A stretch of DNA of 64,000 bases. It comes from Cytophagales bacterium (GTDB lineage Bacteria; Bacteroidota; Bacteroidia; Cytophagales; Cyclobacteriaceae). Shown here in pieces: positions 18,809 to 28,184 of this stretch. How positions within the stretch are numbered: the stretch's first letter is position 1; each line of letters opens with the position of its first letter. The notes beneath the pieces are model-generated. The model was given only the letters and a program-made list of their open reading frames with translations, searched no databases and was not told where the DNA came from. The DNA is taken from positions 62,001-126,000 of the forward strand of contig JAKSDO010000237.1 of NCBI GenBank assembly GCA_022360055.1, read 5' to 3'. The position numbers were made by a program, and so were the translations under genes.

Positions 18809-21800
18809 GCCGCACTATACAACTTGTATAAAACCGGAACTATTATTAAGCAAAGCAAAGTTGAGAAGAGCAATCCCCCAATAATAGCCCATCCCATGGG
18901 TGCCCACATGTCACCACCTTTAAGGGTCAATGGTAAAAGGCCTCCGATCGTAGTAATGGACGTCAACATGATCGGCATGAATCTCGTCTTTCCGGCTTCA
19001 ATAATGGCTTCAAATTTAGCCATTCCCGCCAACCGCAGCCTATTGATGAAATCTACCAGGATTATAGAATCGTTCACTACAATTCCGACGAGTGATGTTA
19101 AACCGACAAATGCCATGAAGCTGAATGAATGACCCGTTATAAACAAAGAAACAAATGCTCCGGTAGCTGCCAGCGGTATTGCGGAATAAATTATCAGCGG
19201 CTGGGTGAATGATTTGAATTGTAAAACGAGCACTGCAAATATTCCAAGAAGCGATATGATCAGCACTTTCCCCATATCGCCAAAGGATTCTTCCTGACTT
19301 TCCAATTGCCCTCCAACCGTATATCCAAAGCCCGACGGAAATTCATAATTATCAAGGTCTTCTATGATGGATTTTGTAATCGTGGTAACTCCCATAAGAT
19401 CTGACACATCTGCGGTAATGGTATTCTGACGATCCAGGTTATAGTGACTAATCTCCTTCAGCGAAGGTTTGAATTCTACGTCGGCGACCTGGTCCAATGG
19501 TATTTGTGCACCTGTTGCGGAAGTGAGGTGTACATACTGAAAATCCGAATAATCTGCGTTTTTACCTTTTGGCAAACGAAGGACCATATCGTGATCCTCA
19601 CCCTCGTTATCCCGATAAGCTCCTACGTTCATACCAGTTATGTTGGTCCTTACTGCAAGATCGATATCCCTAATGTCCAGGCCCAACATCGACGCTTTAT
19701 ATTTATTGATTTTGACCTTAAGATCGGTCTTGACGACTCTTAAGGGATTCTCAACATTTACAACACCGGATTTTGATTTAATGATGGATTCTACATCCTT
19801 TGAAACCGTTTTTAGCAAATCCAGATTATTCCCAATTACTTTGATCGCTATCGGCGCTTCTACGGGAGGCCCTTGTATAAATTCTTTAACTTCGATCTTG
19901 GCTCCCGGAAATTTTTCAAATTCACCTCGCAATTCACGAACTAAAGATTCACTTTCCATTCGGTCGTATTGATGCAATGTTACAAATACCTGTCCATGAG
20001 TTTGGTCAAATCTTTTTGGCTGTATATTGTAATAGACCTGGGGATTTCCGTGTCCCACATTTGCCGCAACATGTCTGACCCCCGCTTTATTTCCCAACAC
20101 CTTTTCTACATATCGCACTACAGCATCAGTTTTATCCAGGCTGCTTCCTTCCGGAGTATTGATGTTGATGACAAATTGAGGTTTCTCGGCTTTCGGGAAA
20201 AAGGATACTCCGATCAAGCCAAAAAGGCCAAGACTCCCAAAAAAGATAAGCGTTGTGATCGAAATCGTTATCCAGGGGTTTTTCAAGGCTCTTCGAATTG
20301 TATTGCTGTAATACGTATCAATAAAATTTTTAACTCGGTTCTTCTCTGTCCTATCATTTTTGTGCTTTAAAATGAAAGAAGATAAATAGGGGGTAAAAGT
20401 CAAGGCAATGGCCAGGGAACCAATCAACGTGTACACGACAATGACGGCAAGACTCCGTATAAAATCCCCTGTTGGCCCTCCGATGGCAATCATCGGGATA
20501 AATGCCAAAACCGTCGTAACAGTCGAACTAACCAGCGCCCGGCCCAATTCACGTGTTCCTTTTATGGCAGCATCTCTTTTGGAATGGCCCATTTCCAGGT
20601 AACGACATATATTTTCAACCACTGCAATGCTGTTATCAACCAACAAGCCCAGGGCTATGATCAATCCCGCGATCGACATCTGCTGCATCCCAAACCCGGA
20701 TATATCCAGCAATGTCAAACCGATCAGCACGGACACCGGAATTGCCAGCATCACGACAATCGATGCACGGATGCCGACAGCGATCACAATGAAAAAACCT
20801 ACCAACAAAATACCCTGTGCAAAATTGGCAAAGAAATCCCCTACCCGGTGGCGCACGCCATCAGCTTGATTTAAAATAGTATGAAGGGCGATACTGTCGT
20901 CCAGTGTCTTTTCGAAAGCGGTGATTCGCGGTTGAAGATATTTATCAATGTCGTAGATATTCGAGCCTTTTTTCTGAAGAACATTTACAAAAATGGCTCT
21001 CTGTCCGTTGAACCTTGCCAGATATTTATCATCCTCGTTCTGGAATTTAATCTCCGCCACATCCTCCAATCGGATTAAGTGATCACCGGTGCTATTTATA
21101 ATTGTGTTCTTAATTTCCGAAAGCTCCTCGAACTGGCCACTTGTGACGATGTTCATTCTCTTGGCTCCTATTTCGATGCTTCCTCCTGGAATATTATCAT
21201 TGTTGGATTGCAGTGCGCCGATCACCTGATTCAAAGAGATATTGAATTGGGCCAGACGCGCAAAATCGATGTTGATTCTCACCTGCCTTTCAGGGACGGC
21301 GAGAATTTCCACTTTGCGAACTCCCGTGGCCTTCTCTATGATATCCTTCAATATCTCAGCTTTTTTTTCCATCCGGTAAAATGGCATATCTTCGGAAACC
21401 AAAGCCAACTGAAGTATACTCACGTCCATTACTGTGAATTTGATCTTCTCTATACTATAGATTTCTTCAGGCAGATCTTTTTCTACGATATTCATCTTTT
21501 CGATCACCTTGCGGTACTTATCCTCCGGATCACTATCCGATGTAAATTCAACGGCGATAAATGCCTGGCCATCTGCGGCTCGAGAAGTAATTTTTTTAAT
21601 ATCGTCCAACTCATTTAAAACTTCTTCCGCAGGATCGATCACCAGCTTTTCAATATCCTCCGGCGTCGCTCCGGGGTAGATAATGCTGATGGCTGTACCG
21701 GGCATCTCATTTTGCGGATCCTCGGATCTGGGCATGGTAAGAAATGTAACAATACCTACCAATACGATCAGAAGAATGATCACTACCGTAAATTGATGAT

Positions 21801-21840
21801 TTTGTATGGCGATCTTAGGAAGATTCATGGTCTTAGTCAT
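18805..21840 (-). CDS. RND efflux permease (AcrB/HAE type)
   Basis: Inner-membrane, proton-driven pump of a tripartite efflux system. The 1011 residues show the duplicated RND plan: an N-terminal helix, a large periplasmic loop (GATPEDIEKLV porter motif near residue 55), a helix bundle with the acidic proton-relay motif GLLVDNSIAVVEN, then a second loop and bundle ending in VGIVVNDSIILVDF and KTRFMPIMLTSITT. The sequence is closer to the family with short periplasmic loops that exports a variety of small molecules than to heavy-metal pumps, so I give no substrate. The start overlaps the adaptor gene's end by eight bases. Confidence 0.94.
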   Translation of the reverse strand: MTKTMNLPKIAIQNHQFTVVIILLIVLVGIVTFLTMPRSEDPQNEMPGTAISIIYPGATPEDIEKLVIDPAEEVLNELDDIKKITSRAADGQAFIAVEFTSDSDPEDKYRKVIEKMNIVEKDLPEEIYSIEKIKFTVMDVSILQLALVSEDMPFYRMEKKAEILKDIIEKATGVRKVEILAVPERQVRINIDFARLAQFNISLNQVIGALQSNNDNIPGGSIEIGAKRMNIVTSGQFEELSEIKNTIINSTGDHLIRLEDVAEIKFQNEDDKYLARFNGQRAIFVNVLQKKGSNIYDIDKYLQPRITAFEKTLDDSIALHTILNQADGVRHRVGDFFANFAQGILLVGFFIVIAVGIRASIVVMLAIPVSVLIGLTLLDISGFGMQQMSIAGLIIALGLLVDNSIAVVENICRYLEMGHSKRDAAIKGTRELGRALVSSTVTTVLAFIPMIAIGGPTGDFIRSLAVIVVYTLIGSLAIALTFTPYLSSFILKHKNDRTEKNRVKNFIDTYYSNTIRRALKNPWITISITTLIFFGSLGLFGLIGVSFFPKAEKPQFVININTPEGSSLDKTDAVVRYVEKVLGNKAGVRHVAANVGHGNPQVYYNIQPKRFDQTHGQVFVTLHQYDRMESESLVRELRGEFEKFPGAKIEVKEFIQGPPVEAPIAIKVIGNNLDLLKTVSKDVESIIKSKSGVVNVENPLRVVKTDLKVKINKYKASMLGLDIRDIDLAVRTNITGMNVGAYRDNEGEDHDMVLRLPKGKNADYSDFQYVHLTSATGAQIPLDQVADVEFKPSLKEISHYNLDRQNTITADVSDLMGVTTITKSIIEDLDNYEFPSGFGYTVGGQLESQEESFGDMGKVLIISLLGIFAVLVLQFKSFTQPLIIYSAIPLAATGAFVSLFITGHSFSFMAFVGLTSLVGIVVNDSIILVDFINRLRLAGMAKFEAIIEAGKTRFMPIMLTSITTIGGLLPLTLKGGDMWAPMGWAIIGGLLFSTLLCLIIVPVLYKLYSAA

Positions 21841-22879
21841 TATTGTTTACAACAATTATTTCATCGTTAGGATCAAGATATTGCGCTCCTTCGGTTACAA
21901 TCTCAACCCCTCCAATGTCATTCCGGACAATCAACTGATCCTTCAGGATGCTGTGAATATCTATTTCGATTTTTACTGCTTTATGGTCTTCCACGGCATA
22001 GACAAATCCTTTCTTTTTGTGTCCGCCCACAAGGGATTCAATGGGTATGAACCGGTAAACATTTGACTCCGAAGGGTAAATCTGAACTTTGGCAAAAAAA
22101 CCGTTGCGCAATCCCGTATGATGATCCTTCAGGATAATTTCAGTCTCATAGAGCCCGGACCGCATATCCGGGGCATTATTAATTAACAGGACCTTCCCGT
22201 GAAAATCCATTCCCGGAAGTGCGTCAAACAGAACCGAAGCCGAGTCGCCTTCTTGCAGATTCACGACCTCCTTATCTGTCAATGCAGCTTTGATCACCAT
22301 CTGTGACGCTGTGTTGCCGACTAAAAAAATGGGACTTCCCGGTTCCGTCAGCTCGTTCTCTTCGGCGAATTTCCTCAATACTTTTCCATCTACGGGAGAA
22401 ACAATCGTTGAGTATTTATGGTTGAATTCGGCAATTTCAAGATTTGATACGGCAACATCGTATTGTGTTTTTGCATTTTGATAAGATTCCAGAGTGGCAA
22501 CCTTTTCTTCGTAGAGCCTTTCCAAACGTTTCAGATCGCGTTCCCACTTTTCGAAATTGGCCTTTGAGCGGGCAACCTGAGCATTTATTTCTTTCTTATG
22601 CAGTGTAGCTAATATTTGTCCTTTGTGCACTTTCTGTCCCTCATTCACATATATGCTGTGAATGATTCCACCTGTTTTAAAACTCAATTTGCTTTCTTCC
22701 TGCGCCGCCAGTTTGCCAAATGCATACACCGGAAGCACATATGCCCTTTCTACGACAGGAGCACTTTTTACATATTTCACCTGTTCGGGCTTTTTCTGTC
22801 GATTGGCTTTATCCCCGGAATTACACGATGCAATGAAGCATATGACCCCAATTACGTAAATAAACTGATTTCGTCTCAT
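21833..22879 (-). CDS. RND periplasmic adaptor (membrane fusion) lipoprotein
   Basis: A 348-residue adaptor linking the pump to the TolC-type channel. A lipobox FIASC puts the lipid-modified Cys at residue 19. The first barrel-sandwich half (KLSFKTGGIIHSIYVNEGQKV read in part) is followed by a helical hairpin (about 95-150), the second lipoyl half (TIVSPVDGKVLR) and beta-barrel domains. The helical hairpin is short, as in adaptors of this class. It lies between the channel gene (40 bp upstream) and the pump gene (overlap of eight bases) in one operon. Confidence 0.92.
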   Translation of the reverse strand: MRRNQFIYVIGVICFIASCNSGDKANRQKKPEQVKYVKSAPVVERAYVLPVYAFGKLAAQEESKLSFKTGGIIHSIYVNEGQKVHKGQILATLHKKEINAQVARSKANFEKWERDLKRLERLYEEKVATLESYQNAKTQYDVAVSNLEIAEFNHKYSTIVSPVDGKVLRKFAEENELTEPGSPIFLVGNTASQMVIKAALTDKEVVNLQEGDSASVLFDALPGMDFHGKVLLINNAPDMRSGLYETEIILKDHHTGLRNGFFAKVQIYPSESNVYRFIPIESLVGGHKKKGFVYAVEDHKAVKIEIDIHSILKDQLIVRNDIGGVEIVTEGAQYLDPNDEIIVVNNND

Positions 22880-22918
22880 GGCTGTTTAATTTATTGACTA
22901 AGTCGACTACGTTTTGAT

Positions 22919-24283
22919 TTAGTTAATTGAATTGAATGTATATCCGGCAGTGGCGCGTTCATAGGCTGCTTTGCTGATCAGCACATCATACCGCGCGATG
23001 ATATTTTCCGAAGCGGCATTGGTCATGAACGTTCTCGCATCTATGAGTTCAATCTGAGTGGCCAGCCCTTCTTCAAATTTTCGATTTACGATTCTGAAAT
23101 TGGCATTGGCTTCATGTTCCGCCGCAATGGTCGTTTGGTAGTTTTTACTGGATTTTTCAAACTCCAGCCTGGCTTCCTCGATCTGAAGCTGCAGGCTGTT
23201 TCTTACATCGAAGTATTGAGCTTCAAGACGCTGGAGCTCGATTTTGGCCTTTTGCCTTTGGGCATTATTTTTGAATCCCGAAAAAAGATTCCAGCTCATG
23301 ATCACAGAAGCCAGGAAGTAATCACTTTCGGAATTAAATACGTAGGACGAACCTTGATAGCCGGCGTCAAGAACCAGATAAAAATTTGGGATGTTATTTG
23401 AAGAAGCTAATTTTTCCTGGTTGCAGGCTACATTTTTAGCGACTGACAACTTTTCAAGTTCTTCTCTGTTCATATAGCCGGAAGTGGCAAAATCCCGGAT
23501 CAAGGCGGATGTTTCAATTTCACTTGTATAAATGCTATCCGTCATTTCCCTGTTGAGCAATTGGTTGAAATAACGCTTTGCCATCTGGTATTGCTTCTCG
23601 GCCCCGGCAATTTGAAAATCAACTTTTCGAACTTCGGTTTTCGATCTCCAAACTGCATCCTCAGTGATTTTATCGTTGGCGAAAAGCACTTTGCTCACGC
23701 GCAAATTTTCCTCTACCAGCCCGCGCGTGTCCAGCAACAGCTCTTTGATTTTCAAGGCTTTTAAATAGGTAAAGTATGATTGCTTGATATCAAATACAAC
23801 ATCCCTCTTTGCAATTGATAAATCCACTCCGGCTATAGCCGTCAATTCATTTTGAATTTTGTATTGAACCAACAATCTTGAATCATAAATAGGTTGGACA
23901 ATGGAAATCCGCGTATCCACATCCGTAGTTCGGTTAAAGTTCAATTCCTGATTCTCAATACTTTGGAAAGTTCCTTCACCCACCAAAGCATTCAGGGTAT
24001 TGTAAACCGGATTCATAAGGTCTCCCAATGGCATTTGAAATGATCGGCCTCCGTTTGCCATAGTATATCTCGCATTCAGATCAACTTTTGGCAAAAGCGA
24101 TCCGCGTGTATTTCTAATATCCTGGTGACTTTTTTCAACTTCAAGTATTTGTTGGTCAATCAGGAGGTTCCGCTCAAGCCCGATTGCAATGTATTGATCA
24201 AGATAATTTTCCCTTTGAGCCCGTATCACAGTAGAAAAAAGCATCAGAAAAATAATTGAGAAGTAGAGCACGATTTGTTTCAT
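22919..24283 (-). CDS. TolC-family outer-membrane channel
   Basis: A 454-residue outer-membrane efflux protein with a signal peptide cut near VIRAQ. Two repeated halves, each with a long helix pair and two strands, are visible; conserved landmarks include RGSLLPKVDLNARY near residue 57 and the YLVLDAGYQGS / SVIMSWNLFSG strand pair near 300-340. It is the first gene of the efflux operon and is divergent from the GbsR-type regulator with a 252-bp intergenic region. Confidence 0.92.
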   Translation of the reverse strand: MKQIVLYFSIIFLMLFSTVIRAQRENYLDQYIAIGLERNLLIDQQILEVEKSHQDIRNTRGSLLPKVDLNARYTMANGGRSFQMPLGDLMNPVYNTLNALVGEGTFQSIENQELNFNRTTDVDTRISIVQPIYDSRLLVQYKIQNELTAIAGVDLSIAKRDVVFDIKQSYFTYLKALKIKELLLDTRGLVEENLRVSKVLFANDKITEDAVWRSKTEVRKVDFQIAGAEKQYQMAKRYFNQLLNREMTDSIYTSEIETSALIRDFATSGYMNREELEKLSVAKNVACNQEKLASSNNIPNFYLVLDAGYQGSSYVFNSESDYFLASVIMSWNLFSGFKNNAQRQKAKIELQRLEAQYFDVRNSLQLQIEEARLEFEKSSKNYQTTIAAEHEANANFRIVNRKFEEGLATQIELIDARTFMTNAASENIIARYDVLISKAAYERATAGYTFNSIN

Positions 24284-24468
24284 AGTTATTTCGATTTAAA
24301 TGCTTTTCAAAACAAATACACTCTGTGCGCAAGAAATATTGAATTGGAGTGAGCCCGCAGAATTCAGGCATGAGGCCGTACGGATCTGGATTTAATCGCG
24401 CTAATTATTTAATAATCAATATTCAAGGTTCAATGTAATATTAAATCTTAAAACACAGGATAAAGCAA

Positions 24469-24503
24469 TTGTGTTTGTTCTTTTAGTTCTATATTTGCAG
24501 AAC
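24469..24503 (+). promoter_or_regulatory. gbsR promoter with overlapping inverted repeat
   Basis: A -33 TTG at 24469-24471, 18 bases, and a -7 box TATATTTG at 24490-24497 form a good Bacteroidota promoter for the regulator gene at 24536. The -7 box lies in an inverted repeat GTTCT-N8-AGAAC (24486-24490 and 24499-24503), a likely operator. This suggests autoregulation; control of the divergent efflux operon would be inference. Confidence 0.6.
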
Positions 24504-24535
24504 CAAAAAAAACGGTATTTCGTTAAGACTTAAGA

Positions 24536-25006
24536 ATGCTTTCACAGAAACAAATAGAGCTCGTAGAGAAAATTGGTATTTATTTTGAACAGGGGATGCA
24601 ACCTGCATCAGCTCGAATTTTAGCATTGCTTATCGTCTCTGATCACGAATCATTTAGTTTTGATGAAATAAGGGAAATACTGAATCTAAGTAAAAGCGCT
24701 ACTTCAAACGCTATCAATTTTTTATTGAGTGTAAAAAAAATCGAGTATTACACCAAAAGCGGAGAAAGAAAAAGGTACTTCAAATGGAGTCCGGTAAATA
24801 CAATAAATCATTTTAAGGAAGGCATAGAAAAGGTATTGGGACTAAGTATTCTGTTTGAAGAAACGCTTAAACTAAAAAAGGATAAATACTCTTTCAATAC
24901 TCAGAGGTTGGAAGAGTTGACAGACTTAATGAATTTTTTACACGAGGAATTGCCCGGCGTTTATCATAAGTGGGAACAGGGCAAATCCAAAACAAAAATA
25001 CAGTGA
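24536..25006 (+). CDS. GbsR/MarR-family transcriptional regulator
   Basis: A 156-residue winged-helix repressor of the GbsR type. The recognition region is at about residues 38-80 (SFDEIREILNLSKSATSNAINFLL then the wing with KSGERKRYFKW). A C-terminal helix serves dimerisation. Bacteroidota often place such a gene divergent from a TolC/MFP/RND operon, as here, where it is thought to control the pump. Its stop shares one base with the start of the next gene (TGATG), so it heads a three-gene unit. Confidence 0.88.
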   Translation: MLSQKQIELVEKIGIYFEQGMQPASARILALLIVSDHESFSFDEIREILNLSKSATSNAINFLLSVKKIEYYTKSGERKRYFKWSPVNTINHFKEGIEKVLGLSILFEETLKLKKDKYSFNTQRLEELTDLMNFLHEELPGVYHKWEQGKSKTKIQ

Positions 25007-25227
25007 TGAAAGAGATTATTAATCATGTGGAAGGTATACTTGAAAATTACAATATTTCATTTAAAGAGCTCAATTCTCATAATACAAAAATGATGCTTCT
25101 GGAGGCTTCAAATGCCGACCGGTTAAAAAAGTATTTTAAAGAGCGATTCAAGAAAGATATTGAACTTGACGAGGCCAAGGAACTGGAAATCCTTTTTCAA
25201 ACGTATCAATACCTTGCACAAAATTAG
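25006..25227 (+). CDS. Small protein of unknown function
   Basis: A 73-residue, charged, mostly helical protein (ATG at 25006, overlapping the previous stop by one base). It has no signal peptide or membrane helix. I do not recognise a family. Its position between a GbsR-type regulator and a nucleotidyl cyclase in tight spacing suggests co-expression. A longer GTG start at 24970 would overlap the upstream gene and is less likely. Confidence 0.7.
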   Translation: MKEIINHVEGILENYNISFKELNSHNTKMMLLEASNADRLKKYFKERFKKDIELDEAKELEILFQTYQYLAQN

Positions 25228-25248
25228 TTTCAGAACAAGTAAGGTTAT

Positions 25249-26319
25249 ATGCCCAAGATAGGTGTTCTTAAGAAAAATAAATTAAAACGATTATTAAGAT
25301 TCGGTTTTTATACAAGTCTTTGCTTCACTGTAATATTTTTCTTAGATACCAATAATATTTATATTGAACAGGTACTGATAGGGTTCATCTTCGGAATACT
25401 TGTCGGAATACTTGAGGAAGCAACCTCCCATCGAAGCTACATAAACATCGCGCTTCCTCTTCAGTTTATCATCAAGCTTTTCGGTATCGTACTTATCGTT
25501 GCTGTGATGTTGCTTTGTTTGGTTCTTATTCATCCACAGGTTGAGTTTGAGGACTTACGCGCTTTTCTGCAACAAAAAGAAGTTTCCAGTCCGTTGATAT
25601 TAGCGATTATAGTCGCATTTACGATGATCACCTATTTCCAGGTGGAAAAATTAATTGGCAAAAATGTGTTGATCAATTATTTGAATGGGAGATATAGAAA
25701 ACCGAAAAAGGAAATCCGGGTCTTTTTATTTTTAGACCTCAAGGGATCTACGACCATTTCGGAAAAACTCGGAAATGAAACATATTATTCGTTTCTGAAT
25801 GATGCTATCTATGAAATGTCGGCTGCCATAATGGAGACCAAAGCAGAGATCTATCAGTATGTCGGTGATGAGATCGTATTCACATGGCCATTGGATAAAG
25901 GAATAACCAACAACAATTGCCTGCGGCTGTTTGAAAAAATCGTAAACAAATTAGAATCAAAAAAATCTTACTTTCACAAAAACTATGGCTATCAACCGGT
26001 GTTTAAAGGAGCAATGCATGCCGGACTTGTTTTAGCCGCCGAGATTGGCCATATCAAGAAAGACATTGTTTATACGGGCGATGTGCTCAATGTTACGGCG
26101 CGCATGGAGGCGTTGTGCAATAAACACGACGCCAATATTCTGGTTTCAAAATCATTATTTAATCTGCTGGATCTGAAGCATGAAATTCTGTACGAAGACC
26201 TGGGAGCAATTTCTTTAAAAGGTAAGGATGAAAAACTTGAACTACTTAAAATACACTTCTCTGACTCCTCCTTCAATGAGGAAAGAAAGGAAATCGAAAA
26301 GGCGCTCAAAAGCAACTGA
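25249..26319 (+). CDS. Membrane-anchored class III adenylate/guanylate cyclase
   Basis: A 356-residue protein: an N-terminal membrane domain with about four helices (about 15-150) and a C-terminal class III cyclase domain from about residue 155. The metal-binding Asp is in FLFLDLKGSTTIS (near 163) and the second catalytic segment is YQYVGDEIVFTW (about 202-212). GDVLNVTARMEAL gives the Asn-Arg pair used in catalysis. The product (cAMP or cGMP) cannot be settled from these residues. It ends the gbsR-small protein-cyclase unit. A cyclic-nucleotide-binding protein lies elsewhere in the window at 39220. Confidence 0.9.
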   Translation: MPKIGVLKKNKLKRLLRFGFYTSLCFTVIFFLDTNNIYIEQVLIGFIFGILVGILEEATSHRSYINIALPLQFIIKLFGIVLIVAVMLLCLVLIHPQVEFEDLRAFLQQKEVSSPLILAIIVAFTMITYFQVEKLIGKNVLINYLNGRYRKPKKEIRVFLFLDLKGSTTISEKLGNETYYSFLNDAIYEMSAAIMETKAEIYQYVGDEIVFTWPLDKGITNNNCLRLFEKIVNKLESKKSYFHKNYGYQPVFKGAMHAGLVLAAEIGHIKKDIVYTGDVLNVTARMEALCNKHDANILVSKSLFNLLDLKHEILYEDLGAISLKGKDEKLELLKIHFSDSSFNEERKEIEKALKSN

Positions 26320-26566
26320 TATTCTTCAATTTAGAAATTGAGGCATTTTTCCAAGACCTTTCCGGCCAATCGAATTGATGCGCTTCCTATGTTCGTTGAT
26401 GCCCAAAAAAACACGATGAATAATAAATCGTTTAGAATCGGAATTCATTTTGATTTTTAAAACGTCGAAATCTTACACACGTCTATTTACAATCCAAACT
26501 TGCCAATAATCCAGGTTACTGAATTTGTCCGGTCAAGGATTAAAATTCAGACTAAATGCCGCGATT

Positions 26567-28180
26567 ATGTCGAGACTATTTTTTGTAATTCTGTTTATTG
26601 CAATTCCTTTTTTTTTGATCTCCTGTTTTAAGGAGCTCACAGATGATATCAATAATATTGATAACCTCACATGGAATCCAAAACTTGCACTACCTCTGGC
26701 AAACGGATCCTTTACTATCGGAGAATTTGCCGAAGAATTATCCGGCGATAATTTCGGAACCAGTACAAGAGATGACGGATTGGTTGTTTTTCATTACGCA
26801 CAAGACAAAGTATTCTCTGAAACTGCCGAAGAGATCGTTAATATCCGGGACAAAAACTACAATGCATCAATTCGGCCATCCGGGGCATCTCTGCCGGATT
26901 TACCAATTAGTGGAACAATTACGGAGCAGGAATTGCATGAATTTAGTGTCGGCTCCAGTGAAAACGATAAACTTTACTCTGCAAAATTGAAAGGTGGATC
27001 CATACAAATAGATCTCAACGGCAATTTTCCGGCGAGTGGGGAATTATTACTCATATTTCACGGACTGACCCGAAATGATGCAGCCCTGGAAACTTCATTT
27101 CAATGGAACTATGACGGAGCAAATACACAGCAATTTCAAAGAACGATCGATCTCTCGGGATCAGACATCGATTTTACCGACGGTGGACGCACCTTTAACT
27201 ATTTTCATTTTACAACCTCGCTAACCTTAAATTATGAAGGGCAATCCATAACAATATCAGAAAACATTGATCTGAACATGGACATCCTTTCCATGGAGTT
27301 TTCGGAATTTACGGCCAATATCAACCGGAGAGTTATAACCCGTGAAACCAACGAATTTACTTTTAATTTCCTGGACGAACTGACCGGAGGAGTTTACTAC
27401 TTCGACGAACCTGCAATTAATTTTCATTTCTCCAATGGATTTGGTATTCCAATAGAAGCTACAATAATAGAAACAATAGCTCATTCAAATGAAAGAAGCG
27501 ACCTTGGCCTGACCGGAAGTATCGTTGGGGATCCAATCGCAATTGGTTATCCGTCCACGAATGAAAAAGGTACAGCCGTCGAAACCAGTATCGGCATTAA
27601 CCATCAAAATTCGAACCTTCCTGCGATCATTACCTGGCAGCCAAATACAATTTCTTACACATTCGAAGGAGTTGTGAATCCCGACAGCAATGACGATATA
27701 CACTTTGCCCTTGATACGAGCAGGATATCGGCCGATATCGATCTGGAACTGCCCATGATCGGCCGATTCAGAAATCTAACTTTAAAAGAGCATTACGATT
27801 TCAACGGCGGCGATCTTGAAGAGGCAAAATATGCATTGTTCAGGTTACAGACTACCAACGGGTTCCCTATCGACGCTCACATTCAGCTTTATTTTGGAAG
27901 TGGTACCGGCACATTCATCGATTCATTGATCCATGATGATACTCAAATCCTGAAAGCAGGACTTACCAATTCCGTTGGGAAAGTAACCGAACCAACTTTG
28001 AAAGATATTGATGTGCTTGTGCCCAAAGATCGACTTGGGCCAATATCCGAAGCGCAAAGGCTCATGTTGCGCGCAAGACTGGATACGCCTGAAAATGATA
28101 CAAGATCCGTGAGCATTTATGAGGAAGATCGATTGAACGTCAAGCTATACGTTCAAACAGAATTTGAAATAATCCTTTAA
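26567..28180 (+). CDS. Uncharacterised outer-envelope lipoprotein
   Basis: A 537-residue protein with an N-terminal lipoprotein signal; the lipobox LISC places the lipidated Cys at residue 20. The mature part opens with KELTDDINNIDN and NPKLALPLANGSFTI, and is all beta-strand in character. I do not recognise a named domain. I prefer the ATG at 26567 over an upstream TTG at 26525, since it puts the signal peptide at the N-terminus. It is four bases before the DUF5723 gene, so both are probably co-expressed at the outer envelope. Confidence 0.8.
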   Translation: MSRLFFVILFIAIPFFLISCFKELTDDINNIDNLTWNPKLALPLANGSFTIGEFAEELSGDNFGTSTRDDGLVVFHYAQDKVFSETAEEIVNIRDKNYNASIRPSGASLPDLPISGTITEQELHEFSVGSSENDKLYSAKLKGGSIQIDLNGNFPASGELLLIFHGLTRNDAALETSFQWNYDGANTQQFQRTIDLSGSDIDFTDGGRTFNYFHFTTSLTLNYEGQSITISENIDLNMDILSMEFSEFTANINRRVITRETNEFTFNFLDELTGGVYYFDEPAINFHFSNGFGIPIEATIIETIAHSNERSDLGLTGSIVGDPIAIGYPSTNEKGTAVETSIGINHQNSNLPAIITWQPNTISYTFEGVVNPDSNDDIHFALDTSRISADIDLELPMIGRFRNLTLKEHYDFNGGDLEEAKYALFRLQTTNGFPIDAHIQLYFGSGTGTFIDSLIHDDTQILKAGLTNSVGKVTEPTLKDIDVLVPKDRLGPISEAQRLMLRARLDTPENDTRSVSIYEEDRLNVKLYVQTEFEIIL

Positions 28181-28184
28181 GACC

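Noticed and set aside
21079-21618. Plus-strand 179-codon frame inside the RND pump gene
   Set aside because: Antisense to a conserved pump; no recognisable protein features.
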